Of a stretch of 43,843 nt of DNA, positions 27,901 to 38,046 are shown piece by piece. The notes beneath the pieces are model-generated. The model worked only from the letters and a program-made list of their open reading frames with translations. It was not told the DNA's origin and ran no database searches. The stretch comes from Candidatus Campbelliibacteriota bacterium. Its GTDB lineage: Bacteria; Patescibacteriota; Minisyncoccia; Phycocordibacterales; GCA-2747955. A program made the position numbers and the translations under genes. Location of the stretch: assembly GCA_947311625.1 (NCBI GenBank), contig CAMZKW010000005.1, positions 1 through 43,843 on the forward strand, given 5' to 3'. Positions within the stretch are counted from its first letter, which is position 1, and every line of letters begins with the position of its first letter.

Positions 27901-28953
27901 TTATTCATTATTATCCAATCTGTCATTGTATTTTTCTTCAAACATATGTCACATTACCAAGAAGAATCCTGCTATTACTGGGCCTATAACTAACCCTGTA
28001 ATTCCGATAAGGCTTAATCCAGCTAATATAGATATGGTTATAAGCATATCTGGTATTTCTGTTTCATGACCAATTAAATAAGGTCTTAACACATTGTCTA
28101 TTGTAGAAATAAGTATAATACCTATTGTTAATATTATTCCACCACTAAAATCTCCAGTAAAGAATAAATACATTGTGGCTGGTATAGTTATCAAACCACT
28201 TCCTAAAGCTGGTATCATTGAAGAGATAATTAAAAGAATTGTTCAAACTATAATACCTTTAAAACCAACTATATAAAATAATAATCCAGCAATTAATCCT
28301 TGAACTAATGAAACTATAAGGGTTCCTTTAAAAATTGAACGAACAATTGATGAAAATTTTTTAAACAAACGTCTTTCTGTTTTATCTCCAAGTGGTAATA
28401 TTTTCGACAATCTTAATAGATATTTTTTTCCATCTTTAAGACCAAAAAATATAATATAAAACATTAAAAATAAATTCATTATAATCTCAAATATATTTTG
28501 ACTAAAAGATATTATTTTTCCACTAAAACTATTAAGGCTTTTTTTAGTAGATTCAATCATCTGTTCTTCAATCTTGTTTGGGTCTATTTTATTTTTTATT
28601 AAAACTAAATCAATTTTATCTTTAAAAGGAATATTTGATAAAACTGTTTCAATATTTTGTTTTTCTAAAAATGTTTTACTAACTTTTGGTATTTGATCTA
28701 TTACAACATATGTTGTAAAACTTAAAGGTATTAAAACAGAAAAAATAATTAAAATAGTTGTTAAAGTGGTAGATAATATTTCTTTCTTTTTTGTTTTTTT
28801 TAAGATATTTTCATAGAGAGGATAGAATACTATTGTAAAAAATATTGCTCAAAATATTGTGTAAGCAAAACTACCAATTAATCAAAAAAATAATATTGTT
28901 GATAATCCTAGGAAACCAAAGAAAAAAAGGTTTTGTATTGTTTCAAATTTCAT
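27901..28953 (-). CDS. PerM / AI-2E transporter family membrane protein
   Basis: 350 aa with several TGA=Trp codons. Two N-terminal helix pairs (LFFFGFLGLSTILFFWLIGSFAYTIFWAIFFTIVFYPLY), a soluble middle part (FLEKQNIETVLSNIPF), and the family core GTLIVSLVQGLIAGLLFYIVGFKGIIVWTILLIISSMIPALGSGLITIPATMYLFF, then ISTIDNVLRPYLIG and ITGLVIGPVIAGFF. Members are linked to autoinducer or solute export and Na+/H+ exchange, so the substrate cannot be named. On the minus strand TATAAT plus 6 nt precedes the ATG. Confidence 0.9.
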
Positions 28954-29130
28954 AAAATTATTATAACAAATTTTAATAAAAATAGAAAAAAACTATTGAG
29001 TAATTACCACCACTAAGAATAGAAAATTAGAAAATATTTAGTATCTAAATATTAAAAGCTTAAATTTTGATAATATGAAAAAGTTAGTATATCTCAAATG
29101 CAAAAAATCAAGTTGGCTAAAACTTGAATG
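28954..29130. other. Intergenic stretch with the perM promoter
   Basis: Apart from the minus-strand TATAAT near 28960-28965 I see nothing supported. A possible plus-strand frame from 29076 runs antisense into the next gene and is not credible. Confidence 0.4.
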
Positions 29131-30372
29131 TTATTTTTTTTTATTTTTTATTTGGAACAGAACTGGTTGATTAAAAAACTTTTTTATTTTTTTTCAAAAA
29201 TCCTTTTTTGGTTTTGGTAAAAATAATTTTTTCTTTTCTTTTGGTAATAAATTTTTATTTTTATTCTTTTTATTCTGAGCTTCTATATTCACCAATTTAA
29301 AAGAGTGTTTATTTTTTATAATTAAACTTGGTTTCGGTAAAAAAATTGTTTTTTCTTTTACTTTTTTATTTTTCAAAATTTTATGTGGTTTTGGTAAAAA
29401 TAATTTTAATTTAGGTTTTGGTAAAAATAATTTTTTATTTAAAATATGATTTTCTTCATGTAGGTATTTAAAACTTTCAGAATTTTTTGGACCAAAAATA
29501 ATTTTATTAAATATTTTTTTTATTTCTTGCCAAAGGGTATTTTTTTCAGAAATTATTTTTGTTTCTTTTTTATTATCAATAATAAAATCAATATCAATAT
29601 CATTTTTAATTTCTTTTTTTGATTCTATTTTTTTTATTTTTTTATTTTCTTTTTTGTAGGATATTTTTTTTTGAGGTGGTAAAGCTAGAGATATAACTTT
29701 TATATATTTATGACTTTCATTTTTGAATATAATAGGTATGTTTTTATCAAAAGATAGAATATTTTTTCATAAATTATAAACATGAACTTTTATACCCAAT
29801 TCATAAAATCTATTTTCTATATAATTTAAATTATTATCAAAATATCCAGATATAAAAACATGATTATTATCTGTATTTTTAATAAAATATTTTATTTTTT
29901 CTGAATTAATTTCTGATATTTTAACTAATTCTTTTTTTCTAATAACACCTTTTTCAAAATAGTTCAATTCAAGATTTTTATTATCAGGAGAGAATGTAAA
30001 TATATTCTTTCCATATGATTTTTTGTCTATGATTAAATTATTTATATTATAATCTCAATTTATAGGATGAATTTTTTGAAAACCAGAAATTTTTAAATTA
30101 GATATTATTTCTTTTTCTATTTCTTCTTTATTTTTTGAAATAATATCAAAATTAATTTCTTCACTATCTAATTCATTTTTTATTTTTTTAAATAATTCTA
30201 TCATTTCTGATTTATTTAATAAATTGTTTAAATCAAAATCAAAGGAATTTCAATATATAGGAAAAAAGTTATTTTCTTTTTCTTTTAATTTTATTATTTT
30301 TATTTTATTATCTTCAAACAATAAAGCAGAGTGATTCTTGGAATTATCAAAAATATTTTTTATAGATGACAT
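29131..30372 (-). CDS. Unknown protein with a C-terminal FLPKP repeat tail
   Basis: 413 aa, continuous only with UGA=Trp. Residues 1-235 may be a degenerate actin-like PilM/FtsA-type fold: the start HSALLFEDNKIKIIKLK and the end NHVFISGYFDNNLNYIENRFYELGIKVHVYNLW...YIKVISLALP resemble the first strand and the last subdomain of such proteins. This is weak. From about residue 300 the tail carries five LPKP/LPKE motifs (KLFLPKPKLKLFLPKPHKIL, IFLPKPSLI, NLLPKEKKKLFLPKPKKDF), strongly basic. TATAAT and 6 nt precede the ATG. The repeat tail may bind nucleic acid, membrane or a partner. Not identified. Confidence 0.65.
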
Positions 30373-30483
30373 ATAAATATTATAACAAAAATTTTTGTTT
30401 TTTTATATTAAATAATATATAATAAACATATTATAAAAAGGGGTAGCTTTAATATCCTTGCATAAAATAACTAAAATAAAATT

Positions 30484-31257
30484 ATGGAATTAGTACCAAT
30501 TATAATTATAGGAATAATAGCTTTTATATTTTTTATCAGACAGATAGAAGAATATCAGAGAGGGATTATGTTTACCATAGGTAAATTTTCCGGAGTAAAA
30601 AAACCAGGTTGAAGAATTGTTATACCAATTTTTCAAAGAATGCACAAAGTTGATATTAGAACAAAAACCGTTGATGTTCCAGACCAGGAAGTTATTACAA
30701 AAGACAATATTCCTGTTTCGATTAATGCCGTTGTTTATTATTCAATAATCGATCCTGAAAAAGCAATTTTAAAAGTCGAAGATTTTTACTATGCTATTTC
30801 TCAATTAGCCCAGACTACCATGAGAAATACTATTGGAGAGAGAACTTTAGATGAAATATTACAACAAAGAGCTGAAATTGCAGAAAAAATTAAAGAAGAA
30901 CTAGATCAATCAACTGATGAATGAGGTATTGATGTTTCCAGGTTGGAGCTAAAAGATGTGATTATTCCTGATAATTTAAAAAGAACAATATCAAAGGAAG
31001 CTGAGGCAGAAAGAGAAAAAAGGGCTGTGATTATTAAAGCTTCAGGAGACAGAGAAGCGGCAAATAATTTAGCTGAAGCTGCTAGAACTCTTGAATCTGT
31101 TCCTGGAGCAATGCATTTGAGAACCTTGCAGGCAATCAATGATTTATCTTCTGACCAATCAAATACAACTATTTGAATGATACCAACAGAAGTTTTATCT
31201 GCTGTTAAGGGGTTTTCAGATAAATTAAATGTTGAAAATGGAAAACTAAAAAAATAG
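30484..31257 (+). CDS. SPFH/stomatin-like membrane protein
   Basis: 257 aa. One N-terminal helix (VPIIIIGIIAFIFFI) and then EYQRGIMFTIGKFSGVKKPGWRIVIPIFQRMHKVDIRTKTVDVPDQEVITKDNIPVSINAVVYY, the classic stomatin SPFH block, followed by TTMRNTIGERTLDEIL and DEWGIDVSRLELKDVIIPDNLKRTISKEAEAEREKRA. TGA supplies Trp in PGW, DEWG and TIWMIP. Stomatin-like proteins scaffold membrane microdomains and often work with NfeD proteases, but none is adjacent. TAAAAT at 30472-30477 is 6 nt before the ATG. The stop is TAG. Confidence 0.93.
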
Positions 31258-31264
31258 TTTTTTT

Positions 31265-31307
31265 TTTTTTTTTTGAGCGCCGCCTTCGGCGGCGCTCAAA
31301 AAAAAAA
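31265..31307. repeat. Long GC-rich hairpin with reversed T/A flanks
   Basis: GAGCGCCGCC/GGCGGCGCTC (31275-31284 and 31288-31297), loop TTC, is extended by T10/A10 to 20 bp. The T run (17 bases from 31258) is on the left and the A run on the right, so on neither strand is the hairpin followed by T. It separates the SPFH gene from the next promoter. Confidence 0.8.
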
Positions 31308-31330
31308 TCCACAATTAAATAATATTCATC

Positions 31331-31358
31331 TTGACAAAAAAAAAAAAACGATTATAAT
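31331..31358 (+). promoter_or_regulatory. Canonical promoter of the second foreign-style unit
   Basis: TTGACA (31331-31336), a 16-bp A-rich spacer, and TATAAT (31353-31358), nearly the same sequence as 1434-1460. A leader of about 55 nt follows with AGGAA/TTCCT as a small hairpin. Confidence 0.8.
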
Positions 31359-31419
31359 ACAAAAAAAAGAGGGGAGGAATTTTCCTTTAAAATTAAAATG
31401 AGCAAGCAAGGAGATAAAA

Positions 31420-31611
31420 ATGAAAGAAGATAAAAGGGTACTGGGTCTAACTTCAAAAGTACTTTGGATTACAAATAGAGTTATGGAAGTAAATGACGCT
31501 ATAAAAAGATATGAAGCGGCTGGTATAAATGTTCCAATTGATTGGTACATAGAGTACCATGAGTTAATGGCAATGCTTCTCAAATTAGAAAAAAAAGGAG
31601 AAAAAGCATGA
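31420..31611 (+). CDS. Small foreign-style protein, first copy of a duplicated pair
   Basis: 63 aa if TGA at 31609-31611 is a stop. AAGGAG at 31408-31413 is 6 nt before the ATG. The sequence LWITNRVMEVNDAIKRYEAAGINVPIDWYIEYHELMAMLLKLEK is helical and has no known motif. Both Trp are TGG. The stop overlaps the next ATG (ATGA). The last 26 codons are identical at the DNA level to the third gene of the unit (79-bp repeat). The family is not recognised. Reading TGA as Trp would add about 7 residues. Confidence 0.65.
   Translation: MKEDKRVLGLTSKVLWITNRVMEVNDAIKRYEAAGINVPIDWYIEYHELMAMLLKLEKKGEKA
31514..31592 (+). repeat. 79-bp direct repeat, copy 1
   Basis: Identical to 31940-32018. It codes for the C-terminal half of the small protein (AAGINVPIDWYIEYHELMAM and on). 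Confidence 0.9.
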
Positions 31612-31859
31612 AAGAGATTTTTAATTATTTAATTTATTTAAATAATATAATAGAAAATTTTTTGAAAGGAAAATTTGGAGAGGTGGGTGCGGATATATTT
31701 TTAGTTTTAATTTTTATAATTAATTTTATAATTATATCTTCTGAAGATGTTGTTGGTGATATTTTTCATTACATTGCAATATTTTTTGTACTACTACAAC
31801 TTATAGTTGTATATATTATGTTAAGAAAAGTAAAAAAAGGGGAAAAAAATGGCAAATAA
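31608..31859 (+). CDS. Small two-helix membrane protein of the foreign-style unit
   Basis: 83 aa. AAGGAG ends 7 nt before the ATG, and the start overlaps the preceding stop. Two hydrophobic segments, IFLVLIFIINFIIISS and IFHYIAIFFVLLQLIVVYIML, are followed by a basic end (RKVKKGEKNGK). The end overlaps the next gene by 11 nt, so all three genes are coupled. No Trp, no Cys. Not identified. Confidence 0.65.
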   Translation: MKEIFNYLIYLNNIIENFLKGKFGEVGADIFLVLIFIINFIIISSEDVVGDIFHYIAIFFVLLQLIVVYIMLRKVKKGEKNGK

Positions 31860-32049
31860 ACCGCCACTAGGTTTAATACCAAAGCATATATTTATTTCAG
31901 ATAGATTTGTAGATGTTAGAGACGCAATATCTAGATATAAAGCGGCTGGTATAAATGTTCCAATTGATTGGTACATAGAGTACCATGAGTTAATGGCAAT
32001 GCTTCTCAAATTAGAAAAGGAGGGAAAGAAAGTATTTAAAGAAGAGTAG
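31849..32049 (+). CDS. Small foreign-style protein, second copy of the duplicated pair
   Basis: 66 aa, ending in TAG inside the terminator. AAGGGGA lies 6 nt upstream. Its N-terminal half (PPLGLIPKHIFISDRFVDVRDAISRYK) resembles that of the 31420 protein at the protein level only, whereas the second half is identical in DNA over 79 bp. That contrast suggests gene conversion or selection on the C-terminal part. The single Trp is TGG. Function unknown. Confidence 0.65.
   Translation: MANKPPLGLIPKHIFISDRFVDVRDAISRYKAAGINVPIDWYIEYHELMAMLLKLEKEGKKVFKEE
31940..32018 (+). repeat. 79-bp direct repeat, copy 2
   Basis: Identical to 31514-31592, offset by 426 bp. Confidence 0.9.
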
Positions 32050-32073
32050 GTTATTCCTACTGCTTCATTTTTT
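32041..32073 (+). terminator. Terminator of the second foreign-style unit
   Basis: GAAGAGTAGG (32041-32050) pairs with CCTACTGCTTC (32056-32066, one bulged G), loop TTATT, followed by ATTTTTT. The stop codon lies in the stem. Confidence 0.85.
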
Positions 32074-32100
32074 ATAAAAAAAATATGTTAAAATTCTTTT

Positions 32101-32952
32101 ATGGAAAATTCAATAATATATTTAGTTTATTTTTTCTTTTTTTATTTCGGGGCAATTATGGGTTCTTTTTTAAATGTAATTGTATTTGAATTAGAAGAAA
32201 ATGTTTTAAAAACAAAAGATGAAAGAGAAAAAAAAGGTATAAAATCTTTTTGGAAAAGAATTAACCGAAGGTCTCATTGCGTAACCTGTAATCAGACTTT
32301 AGGGGTTTTAGATTTATTTCCAATATTTTCCTATATTTTTACTTTAGGAAAATGTAGGCATTGTAAAGTTAAATTTTCTCCAAGATATTTATTTGTGGAA
32401 ATATTTTCTGGATTAGTATTTTTAGGAATATTTTATAAAATATTTTTAGGAAATTTTGATATTAACTTTTTAAGTAATTTTATCTTTTTAACTTTTTTAT
32501 TTTCCGGATTGATTTTAATATTTTTATTTGATTTAAAGCATAAAATAATACCTAATTTAGTTTTATATCCTACATTGTTTTTATCTTTTCTATATTTGTA
32601 TATTCAAAATATGCTTTCATGAGAAACTATTTTTCATTCAATTATAATTTCTTTACCATTTTGAGGAATATGATTTATTTCAAAGGGGAGAGCTATGGGG
32701 TTTGCAGATTGAAAATTAGTATTTTTATTAAGTTTATTTTTAAAAAGTTTTGAAGAAATTTATTCCTTTGGAATTTTATCATTTTGATACGGTGCAATCT
32801 ATGCATTAATATTAATGTGAATATCTAAAAAATATTCTCTTAATTCTGAAGTTCCATTTGGACCATTTTTAATTTTGTCATTTTGAACTATATTTATTTT
32901 TAATATAAATATCTTAGAATTAACATCAAAATTTATGAATTTATTTTCATAA
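32101..32952 (+). CDS. pilD: Prepilin peptidase (type IV leader peptidase)
   Basis: 283 aa with many TGA=Trp codons. The start FGAIMGSFLNVIVFEL is diagnostic, followed by a four-Cys zinc part SHCVTCNQTL...GKCRHCKVKFSPRY, and helices holding the aspartates of the bilobed site: IFLFDLKHKIIPN and RAMGFADWKLVFLLSLFL (GxxD-type second motif, with Ala for the usual Gly and Trp by TGA). The enzyme cleaves and can N-methylate prepilins such as the 7601 product. TAAAAT at 32089-32094 is 6 nt before the ATG. Confidence 0.93.
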
Positions 32953-32975
32953 TTTTTTTATGTTAAAATTATTTC

Positions 32976-33839
32976 ATGAATAGCAAAATATGAAAAATAT
33001 TTATATTAATAATTTTATTTATAATAAATATATTTTTATTTTTTAATCTCTCATATTTAAAAAGACAAAATGAATTTGAAATTGATTTTTTAGATGTGGG
33101 TCAGGGGAATGGAACTTTGATAAAATATCAAGGTTTAAATTTTTTAATTGACTCGGGAAAAGAACTTTATGCTAGAAAAACTCTATATAAAAATTTATCT
33201 TTTTTTAATAGAAATTTGGATTTTAGCTTTGCTTCTCATTATGATTTTGACCATGTAGGAAATTTTATTGATTATTTTCAAAAATATAAAATTTCATATT
33301 TTTTTAGAAATGGGAAAGCTTCAAAAGCTCCTGTTTATGAAGAGTTATTAAAATTAACTAAAAAAAATAAAATTAAAACCATTGATTTGATAGCAGGTGA
33401 TATTTTAAAAATTAATAAAGATTTTTTTATAAAGGTTTTATTCCCAGAAAAAAATATCAACAAAAATAAATTAAAAGATAATAATTCTTCCTTGGTTTTA
33501 CAAATTTTTTATAAAGACAAAACTTTTTTAATAACTGGCGATTCTCCAAAAAAAATAGAAAAATGACTAGTTAAAAAGTATGGTGAAAGTTTAAAATCTG
33601 ATATTTTATTAGCGGGACATCATGGTTCAAAAACTTCATCATCGGAAATTTTTCTAAAAACAATAAACCCAAAATTAATTATTTTTTCTGCTGGAAAAAA
33701 TAATCCCTACCACCATCCAAGCCCATCGGTTATATCTTTAGTTAAAAAAATAAAAATTCCTTATCTAATAACTTATAATGTTGGAACAATAAAGGAAATT
33801 TTTAATGGAGATAAATGAATTTTAAATCTTGAAAAATAA
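32976..33839 (+). CDS. ComEC-type metallo-beta-lactamase fold protein
   Basis: 287 aa. An N-terminal helix (IWKIFILIILFIINIFLFFNL, the Trp as TGA) then IDFLDVGQGNGTLIKYQGLNFLIDSG, SHYDFDHVGNFIDYF, FLITGDS, and LLAGHHGSKTSSSEIFL. These motifs are those of the extracytoplasmic hydrolase domain of ComEC, which works in DNA uptake. The channel domain is absent, so this is a stand-alone form. Together with the prepilin peptidase just upstream and the pilin it suggests a DNA-uptake or surface nucleic-acid function. TAAAAT at 32964-32969 is 6 nt before the ATG. Confidence 0.88.
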
Positions 33840-33862
33840 AAAACTCAAATAATGAGTTTTTT
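33838..33862 (+). terminator. Terminator of the ComEC-like gene
   Basis: AAAAAACTCA/TGAGTTTTTT (33838-33847 and 33853-33862), loop AATAA, with more T after it. Confidence 0.8.
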
Positions 33863-33871
33863 ATTTTTTTG

Positions 33872-33956
33872 CGGAAGTGAGAGGATTCGAACCCCTGATG
33901 GTTTTATCCATGCCAGTTTTCAAGACTGGTGCATTCAACCGCTCTGCCACACTTCC
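33872..33956 (-). tRNA. tRNA-Ser(UGA)
   Basis: Read on the minus strand, the acceptor arms GGAAGTG and CACTTCC pair. The anticodon arm CCAGT-CTTGAAA-ACTGG gives anticodon TGA (reads UCA). A long variable arm (CATGGATAAAACCATC) marks a class II tRNA, and GGTTCGAATCC forms the T arm. The discriminator is G and CCA is not encoded. It reads serine codons and is unrelated to the UGA recoding. Confidence 0.95.
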
Positions 33957-34009
33957 ATACTTTTTTAAAGTTTCTAAATTATACACTTTTTATTTTAAAT
34001 TTCAAGTTT

Positions 34010-34044
34010 AAAAAGTGAGCGCGCCTTCGGCGCGCTCACTTTTT
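34010..34044. terminator. GC-rich bidirectional terminator
   Basis: AAAAAGTGAGCGCGCC/GGCGCGCTCACTTTTT (16 bp), loop TTC. It ends the minus-strand gene at 34044, whose stop codon it touches, just upstream of the tRNA-Ser gene on the same strand. Confidence 0.8.
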
Positions 34045-34226
34045 TAAAATTTTCTTTTTAAATATTTAAATAAATAATAACCAATGAAAATTCCAAAAAT
34101 TCCAAATAAAATAGAAAAACTAAAACTGCTGAAAAAATTATATTTTCATCCTAAAATTTTAGGAAATATTCATCCAAAATATGATCCAATTATGGAAGCG
34201 CCATAGGTAAAACTTTTTAATTTCAT
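34044..34226 (-). CDS. Small two-helix membrane protein, 60 aa
   Basis: Readable only with UGA=Trp (FGWIF and LGWKY). The segments FTYGASIIGSYFGWIFPKIL and FSISILFGIFGIFIGYYLF-like sequence (SFSILFGIFGIFIGYYL) are Gly-rich helices, then a basic end. On the minus strand TAAAAT with 7 nt precedes the ATG. It lies divergent to ligA. Function unknown. The size and glycine pattern recall AtpZ/AtpI-like small proteins, which is only a guess. Confidence 0.65.
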
Positions 34227-34275
34227 AATAATAATTTTATCATATTTTATTCTTTTTTTGTTATAATATAAAAAT

Positions 34276-36285
<2,010 letters not shown>

Positions 36286-36315
36286 TATAATAATATTTTT
36301 TTAGTTATATATTTT

Positions 36316-36346
36316 ATGGTCGTCGCTTCGCGCCGACCATTTTTTT
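36316..36346 (+). terminator. GC-rich terminator after ligA
   Basis: ATGGTCGTCGC/GCGCCGACCAT (one mismatch), loop TTC, then six T. Confidence 0.75.
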
Positions 36347-36350
36347 ATAT

Positions 36351-36375
36351 AAAAAATGGAGAATTAATATTCTCC
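36351..36375 (-). terminator. Terminator of the third foreign-style unit
   Basis: GGAGAAT/ATTCTCC (36358-36364 and 36369-36375). On the minus strand it is followed by a T run (A run 36351-36356). Confidence 0.75.
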
Positions 36376-36468
36376 ACTGTATCTTCTACGCGAGCTCATA
36401 AAGAACTCGCTTTCTTTTGAGAAGGTAAATTTTACACCTTCCCAAAAAAAGTTGAATATTTTTTTCAT
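36364..36468 (-). CDS. Tiny basic protein, foreign-style unit gene 4
   Basis: 34 aa: MKKIFNFFWEGVKFTFSKES then a basic, Ser/Arg-rich end (SSRRRYSGEY). AAGGAT lies 5-6 nt before the ATG, which overlaps the TGA stop of gene 3 (ATGA). The Trp is TGG. The clear ribosome site and the terminator right after it support it as real despite its size. Function unknown. Confidence 0.5.
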   Translation of the reverse strand: MKKIFNFFWEGVKFTFSKESEFFMSSRRRYSGEY

Positions 36469-36536
36469 TTTTTATCCTTTTTCAATGAATTAATAAGATT
36501 TAGAGTTTTTTCTAAATCTATTTTTTCTAAATTCAT
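36465..36536 (-). CDS. Tiny protein, foreign-style unit gene 3
   Basis: 23 aa (MNLEKIDLEKTLNLINSLKK and three more) ending in TGA at 36467-36465. AAGGAG is 7 nt before the ATG. If TGA were Trp it would run on to TAA about ten codons later. The ATGA overlap with gene 4 favours the stop reading. Confidence 0.45.
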   Translation of the reverse strand: MNLEKIDLEKTLNLINSLKKDKK

Positions 36537-36547
36537 ATTCTCTCCTT

Positions 36548-36889
36548 TTAAGAATTTTTATTCAACTCTTTCATTTCTTCCAGAGTTGAAATTTTATAGA
36601 CTGTTAGGATTGCTTGAATCCACCCAGCCCACCTGTTTGCCTTGGTGAGAATCTTTATATAGTTCTCATATTTTTCAATAAGTTCTAAAGTTTCTTCACT
36701 ATCGCCAGCATGAATTTTTGCTATTTCTAGTTCATTTTCTGCTGACGTTAAAGATGGCAAAATTTCCTCCTCCAGTCTTCTTTGCATATCGAGAAGGTGA
36801 GGTTTTGAAATTCCATCTCCAACTCTACCCACCGGAAGTTTATTTTCAAAAAGAGGAAATAAATCTATTAAAGCCTTTTTTACATTCAT
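36548..36889 (-). CDS. Hypothetical helical protein, foreign-style unit gene 2
   Basis: 113 aa from the ATG at 36889, chosen because AAGGAG sits 6 nt upstream; an upstream in-frame ATG lies inside gene 1. Helical and acidic: LLDMQRRLEEEILPSLTSAENELEIAKIHAGDSEETLELIEKYENYIKILTKANRWAGWIQAILTVYKISTLEEMKELNK. The NRWAGWIQ part uses TGG twice. Family not recognised. It starts 1 nt after the stop of gene 1. Confidence 0.65.
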   Translation of the reverse strand: MNVKKALIDLFPLFENKLPVGRVGDGISKPHLLDMQRRLEEEILPSLTSAENELEIAKIHAGDSEETLELIEKYENYIKILTKANRWAGWIQAILTVYKISTLEEMKELNKNS

Positions 36890-36890
36890 C

Positions 36891-37313
36891 TTAAACTCCT
36901 TTTTGTGTTCTAGCTCTTTTAACCAAGCTATTTTTGGGATGGCCGCGATAACCACCCATCTTTTTCAAAGGATAAATATATGCTGACACATTATCTATCC
37001 AAAAACCATCAAGATATTGAGGTTTGTGTTGAAAACCTATCCAGTCTCCTTCAGAATCCATGGCTAGATATCTAACATCAGGATGGATCTTACTCCAATT
37101 AATCTTAAGTGGTTTCTTTCTAGAAACCACTTGCATAGGTTTTATGAGATTGATTGGTTTTGAATTTTTCAAGACACCCCTGCATTTGTTGCAACGGATT
37201 TCATTATCTCCTTTTTTTAACATATTTTTTGGTGCAGTTGTGAAACCACACAAACTTTTTCCATTCTCATCAAAAAGATGAACGTATATCTCTCCTAAAT
37301 GAAAAACTTTCAT
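36891..37313 (-). CDS. Hypothetical protein, foreign-style unit gene 1
   Basis: 140 aa. AAGGAG lies 4 nt before the ATG. It begins MKVFHLGEIYVHLFDENGKSLCG, has IRCNKCRGVLK (one CxxC), then KINWSKIHPDVRYLAMDSEGDWIGFQHKPQYLDGFWIDN. All three Trp are TGG. The sequence looks like a compact soluble domain, with GDWIGF...P recalling small phage or plasmid proteins, but no family can be named. Its 3' end carries the ribosome site of gene 2. Confidence 0.65.
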   Translation of the reverse strand: MKVFHLGEIYVHLFDENGKSLCGFTTAPKNMLKKGDNEIRCNKCRGVLKNSKPINLIKPMQVVSRKKPLKINWSKIHPDVRYLAMDSEGDWIGFQHKPQYLDGFWIDNVSAYIYPLKKMGGYRGHPKNSLVKRARTQKGV

Positions 37314-37341
37314 TTTTCTCCTTTCTTTTAATTTTTTATTT

Positions 37342-37370
37342 ATATTAACATAGATTATTTTTTTTGTAAA
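37342..37370 (-). promoter_or_regulatory. Promoter of the third foreign-style unit
   Basis: On the minus strand, TTTACA (37370-37365), a 17-bp spacer and TAATAT (37347-37342), leaving a leader of about 22 nt with a Shine-Dalgarno site. Confidence 0.6.
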
Positions 37371-37379
37371 GTTTTTTAT

Positions 37380-37411
37380 GGTGGATTTTGCGAAGCAAAA
37401 TCCACCTTTTT
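37380..37411 (+). terminator. Hairpin with terminator polarity upstream of the SanA-like gene
   Basis: GGTGGATTTTGC/GCAAAATCCACC (37380-37391 and 37395-37406), loop GAA, then TTTTT. No plus-strand gene precedes it closely, so it may insulate the next promoter. Confidence 0.7.
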
Positions 37412-37427
37412 CTGTTATAATTTATTT

Positions 37428-38030
37428 ATGTATAAAGTTTATAGAATTCTTAGGAAAAATATTTTGTTTATTCTATTGGCAATTTTATTATTTTCTATTT
37501 TTGTAAATATTCCAATTTGATTAAATTCAAAGGGGAAAATATTCTACTCTTTGGAAAAAATACCAAAGGCTGATATTGGAATTTTACTGGGAACAAGTAG
37601 ATATATTTCTCAAGGTAATATTAATCTATTTTATAAATATAGAATAGATGCAGCTGAAAAATTATTAAAAAGTGGTAAGATAAAAAAGATAATATTATCT
37701 GGATCAAAGGATGAAGGTTATGACGAGGTTGAATGAATGAAAAATGATTTATTAAAAAAAGGAATTAAGATCGAGAAAATAATTTTGGATAAAAAGGGTA
37801 ATAGAACTAAAGATTCCATAGATAATGCTATAAAAAGTGGATATTCTAATTTTATTATTATTTCTCAAAAATTTCATTTAGAAAGGGCTATATTTTTATC
37901 TTCCCTAAGTGGTATGGTAAGTTATGGTTTTGCTGCTGAAAGTCCAGATACAGTGTACTCATCAAAGATATATTTTAGAGAAATATTTGCAAGAATAAAA
38001 TTAATTTTTAAAGATATATTATTTGGTTAA
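37428..38030 (+). CDS. SanA/YdcF-like (DUF218) membrane protein
   Basis: 200 aa. An N-terminal helix (NILFILLAILLFSIFVNIPIW, Trp by TGA), then ADIGILLGTSRYISQGNINLFYKYRIDAAEKLLKSGKIKKIILSG, WMKNDLLKKGIKIEKIILDKKGNRTKDSIDNAI, and FIIISQKFHLERAIFLSSLSGMVSYGFAAE. The order matches DUF218 proteins such as SanA, which act at the envelope with an unknown reaction. TATAAT at 37416-37421 is 6 nt before the ATG. Confidence 0.9.
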
Positions 38031-38046
38031 TAAAAAAAAATAAGTT

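Noticed and set aside
29076-29180. Plus-strand small frame opposite the end of the FLPKP-repeat gene
   Set aside because: It is antisense to a real gene end, lacks a supported -10 box, and its composition mirrors the A-rich complementary strand.
31514-32018. The two 79-bp copies as a CRISPR or other repeat array
   Set aside because: Only two copies exist, both lie in coding frames, and the interval contains a gene, not spacers.
33872-33956. The UGA anticodon of the tRNA as a cause of the UGA recoding
   Set aside because: Anticodon UGA reads the serine codon UCA. Decoding of UGA needs anticodon UCA, which is not in this window.
36548-36955. Longer start (at 36955) for foreign-style unit gene 2
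   Set aside because: It would overlap gene 1 by 65 bases, while the ATG at 36889 has an AAGGAG site 6 nt upstream and follows the stop of gene 1 by 1 nt.
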